DNA of 64,000 nucleotides from Enterocloster hominis (ex Liu et al. 2021) (GTDB taxonomy: Bacteria; Bacillota; Clostridia; Lachnospirales; Lachnospiraceae), in assembly GCA_014385265.1 (NCBI GenBank), contig JACRTJ010000008.1, forward strand, positions 1 through 64,000, given 5' to 3'. Position 1 is the stretch's first letter; each line of letters begins with the position of its first letter. The notes below the pieces were generated by a model. That model was not told the DNA's origin and ran no database searches. It saw only the letters and a list, made by a program, of their open reading frames with translations. Shown here piece by piece: positions 61,721 to 64,000 of the stretch. The position numbers were made by a program, and so were the translations under genes.

Positions 61721-62215
61721 TTATGCATGGAGGCTGTCCCGGATGGCGGCCCATTCCCGGATCAGCCGGTCTAAGGACCAGGCGGCGTTGGCCGGGCTGG
61801 TGGAGGGAAGGCGGACGGCTGCCCGGCCGGTCCGGGGCTCCTGGTATTTTTTATAATATTGGAAGGAAGCGCCTCCGTTGCAGAAGATCCGGGAGATATC
61901 TGCGGCTGAAAGGATCCCGGAAAGGTCGTTGGGGACCACATTTTTTATGGTGCTGTCGCTGGAGCCTTCGATGGTACAGGAGGCGATCACGTCCCAGAGA
62001 GCGATGCGGTGCTTTAACAGGAATATTTTCTTTTCCTCAATGGAGCCGGGCACCGGTTCCTCAAGGACTCCGGCCAGTACCTTCCAGAAACGGTTCTGGG
62101 GATGATGATAAAAAAACAGGCCCTCCCGGGATTTGACCGATGGAAAAGAGCCCAGGATCAGGATCCTGGAGGAAGCGTCAAAAAGGGGAGGAATGGGGTG
62201 GGTCACAGTTTCCAT
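61721..62215 (-). CDS. DNA-deoxyinosine / uracil-DNA glycosylase family protein (UDG family 6-like)
   Basis: 164 residues. Motif 1 reads LILGSFPSVKSREGLFFYHH, with PQNRFWKVL following, and motif 2 reads LPSTSPANA (about 140). This is the hypoxanthine-DNA glycosylase branch (TIGR04274-like) of the uracil-DNA glycosylase superfamily, which removes deaminated adenine. GGAG lies within ten bases of the ATG. It probably shares a transcript with the two downstream minus-strand genes. Confidence 0.9.
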   Translation of the reverse strand: METVTHPIPPLFDASSRILILGSFPSVKSREGLFFYHHPQNRFWKVLAGVLEEPVPGSIEEKKIFLLKHRIALWDVIASCTIEGSSDSTIKNVVPNDLSGILSAADISRIFCNGGASFQYYKKYQEPRTGRAAVRLPSTSPANAAWSLDRLIREWAAIRDSLHA

Positions 62216-62318
62216 GGAACAGGCCTCCGTATGAGATGGCGGTTTTTATGTGTCTTTGTAGAGTATGGCAAAAATAAAGGATTTTGTCAAAGAAAAGTTT
62301 AAATTTATCTTTTTTTTA

Positions 62319-62347
62319 TTGCTATCTGGGGAAACTCAACTTATAAT
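62319..62347 (+). promoter_or_regulatory. Promoter of ftsH
   Basis: TTGCTA (62319-62324), 17 bp, TATAAT (62342-62347), 64 bp before the ATG at 62411. Confidence 0.7.
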
Positions 62348-62410
62348 GGTCTAAGTATCGGGGTGCCATGTCCGAAGGATATAGTTATAGAAAAAGTGGA
62401 GAAAGACAGA

Positions 62411-64000
62411 ATGGATAACAACAATCAGAACAGAAATAATGGAAAGAAGCCGGGAGGCCCGGGGATCTGGGTCATGGTGATCGTCCTGTGCATCACGCTG
62501 GCGGTGGTCAGCATGATGAACTCTGCCCTGAAAAAGAGCCAGAGCCAGGAGGTCAGCTATGACGAGTTTGTCCGGATGATCGAGGACGGAGAGGTGGAGG
62601 CGGTCCGGGAGTCGGGCAGCCGGCTGGTGATCGTGCCAAAGAGCAGCTCCACCCAGTATTCCAGGCTGATCCAGTATTATACGGTCCGGGTCCAGGATCT
62701 GAAACTGACGGACCGGCTTCTGGAAAGCGGTGTGCGCTTCGAGGGCGAGGACACCAGCGCCAGCTCCAGCATCATCAATTTCATCGTTGGGTGGGTGCTG
62801 CCGTCGGTGCTGATGATCGGACTGCTGTATATGATGTTCAGCCGTATGGGCGGCGGAGGCGGCATCATGGGCGTTGGAAAGAGCAACGCCAAGGTTTACG
62901 TCCAGAAGGAGACCGGCGTGACCTTTGCCGACGTGGCCGGTGAAGACGAGGCCAAGGAGTCTCTGGTGGAGATCGTGGATTTCCTCCATAATCCCCAGAA
63001 ATATACAAAGATCGGCGCCAAGCTCCCCAAGGGAGCCCTTTTGGTGGGCCCTCCGGGAACGGGTAAGACGCTGCTTGCCAAGGCGGTGGCCGGAGAAGCC
63101 CAGGTGCCGTTTTATTCCCTGTCCGGTTCGGACTTTGTGGAAATGTTCGTGGGCGTGGGAGCGTCCCGTGTCCGGGACCTGTTCAAGCAGGCCCAGCAGT
63201 CGGCTCCCTGTATCATCTTTATTGACGAGATCGACGCCATCGGACGGAGCCGTGATTCCAGGTTTGGCGGAAACGACGAGAGAGAGCAGACCTTAAACCA
63301 GCTCCTTTCTGAAATGGACGGCTTTGATTCCTCCAAGGGCCTTCTGGTGATGGCGGCTACCAACCGGCCGGAGATCCTGGACCCGGCACTCTTAAGACCG
63401 GGACGGTTTGACCGCCGTGTCATTGTGGATAAGCCGGATCTGAAGGGCCGTGTGAATATCTTAAAGGTCCATTCCAAGGACGTGCGGCTGGATGAGACCG
63501 TGGACTTTGAAGAAATCGCCCTGGCCACCTCCGGAGCCGTGGGCGCGGATCTGGCCAATATGATGAACGAGGCGGCCATCAACGCCGTTAAGCACGGGCG
63601 CCAGGCCGTATGCCAGAAGGATCTTTTTGAGGCGGTGGAGCTGGTGCTTGTGGGTAAGGAAAAGAAGGACCGGATCTTAAGTAAGGAAGAAAGACGGATC
63701 GTATCCTACCATGAGGTGGGCCACGCTCTGGTGACGGCTCTCCAGAAGGATGCGGAGCCGGTGCAGAAGATCACCATCGTGCCCAGGACCATGGGCGCAC
63801 TGGGCTATGTGATGCAGGTGCCGGAGGAAGAGAAATTCTTAAATACGAAAAAAGAGCTGGAGGCCATGCTGGTGGTATCCCTGGCCGGCCGGGCAGCGGA
63901 GGAGATCGTGTTCGATACGGTGACCACGGGAGCTGCCAATGATATCGAGCAGGCCACCAGGATCGCCAGGGCCATGGTGACCCAGTACGGAATGTCGGAG
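62411..64000 (+). CDS. ftsH: ATP-dependent zinc metalloprotease FtsH, 3' end beyond the window
   Basis: The first 530 residues are present. Transmembrane helix 1 (about 19-38), a short extracytoplasmic domain and helix 2 (about 117-137) are followed by the AAA module: GPPGTGKT (about 217), [11 protein letters not shown] (about 270) and the second region of homology [19 protein letters not shown]. The protease domain has HEVGH (about 434), a variant of the usual HEAGH, and ends at about YGMSE. It degrades misfolded membrane proteins and regulators. The stop codon is not in the window. Confidence 0.96.
   Translation, partial: MDNNNQNRNNGKKPGGPGIWVMVIVLCITLAVVSMMNSALKKSQSQEVSYDEFVRMIEDGEVEAVRESGSRLVIVPKSSSTQYSRLIQYYTVRVQDLKLTDRLLESGVRFEGEDTSASSSIINFIVGWVLPSVLMIGLLYMMFSRMGGGGGIMGVGKSNAKVYVQKETGVTFADVAGEDEAKESLVEIVDFLHNPQKYTKIGAKLPKGALLVGPPGTGKTLLAKAVAGEAQVPFYSLSGSDFVEMFVGVGASRVRDLFKQAQQSAPCIIFIDEIDAIGRSRDSRFGGNDEREQTLNQLLSEMDGFDSSKGLLVMAATNRPEILDPALLRPGRFDRRVIVDKPDLKGRVNILKVHSKDVRLDETVDFEEIALATSGAVGADLANMMNEAAINAVKHGRQAVCQKDLFEAVELVLVGKEKKDRILSKEERRIVSYHEVGHALVTALQKDAEPVQKITIVPRTMGALGYVMQVPEEEKFLNTKKELEAMLVVSLAGRAAEEIVFDTVTTGAANDIEQATRIARAMVTQYGMSE

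Overview
The window looks like chromosome from an anaerobic, spore-forming Firmicute, most likely a gut Lachnospiraceae (Clostridium cluster XIVa type). Supporting genes are a SpoIIID regulator, a CotS-like spore-coat protein, a two-gene [FeFe] hydrogenase locus, pyruvate formate-lyase under a ZTP-type riboswitch, a T-box-controlled prolyl-tRNA synthetase, DUF-type Lachnospiraceae proteins, and moderately G+C-rich coding sequence preceded by strong AGGAGG sites. No rRNA or tRNA genes and no CRISPR array were seen.

Positions 1 to about 13,000 are the right-hand part of an integrated mobile element (ICE/IME or phage-like) that continues beyond the left edge. It starts inside the 3' end of a group II intron. 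It then carries a repressor and Y-family polymerase module with TTCGTG/CACGAA operators, an ImmA/IrrE protease, a DUF4143 ATPase, two OLD/AbiL-type AAA ATPases (one with a small partner protein), a stretch of decayed genes, a 5' fragment of a second group II intron with matching EBS/IBS pairs, a PemK/MazF-like protein, an excisionase-like HTH protein and two tandem tyrosine integrases. The element ends in the 3' end of rpsI: its last 16 codons and the operon terminator lie immediately to the right. I infer attR at about 13,004.

Positions 13,000 to 35,600 are housekeeping and accessory chromosome: a GreA homologue, a 2HCT (citrate/malate-type) transporter, an AIM24 protein, a paralogous pair of membrane-anchored proteins, an AbiE-like toxin-antitoxin pair, several small enzymes, an unknown-function operon ending in a COG3910-like ATPase, a complete polar amino-acid ABC transporter, a GltD-type flavoprotein plus [FeFe] hydrogenase, a nitrilase-family amidase, ZTP riboswitch-pflA-pflB, and a MerR regulator divergent from a GNAT gene with a 19-bp promoter spacer between them.

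Positions 35,600 to 39,190 are a visibly A+T-rich island bracketed by two copies of the GNAT gene tail. It holds a three-gene operon of unknown function (237-aa protein, DUF4869 protein, small P-loop ATPase), a truncated YARHG protein and an MNT/HEPN pair whose HEPN member looks internally deleted.

Positions 39,190 to 64,000 carry spoIIID, T-box-proS-bioY-cca, cotS-like, a phosphohexomutase, and a LysR gene lacking its DNA-binding half next to a transporter/M20 peptidase/glutaminase operon. A large polyamine cluster follows behind a roughly 320-nt uncharacterised leader RNA. It runs arginine decarboxylase, SpeE, carboxynorspermidine synthase and decarboxylase, agmatine deiminase and N-carbamoylputrescine amidase, and encodes arginine to putrescine to spermidine by the carboxyspermidine route. 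Next come leuB, a promoter-to-terminator A+T-rich noncoding RNA of about 450 nt (the most interesting unknown in the window), a radical SAM protein, a deoxyinosine/uracil glycosylase, and the first 530 codons of ftsH, cut by the right edge.
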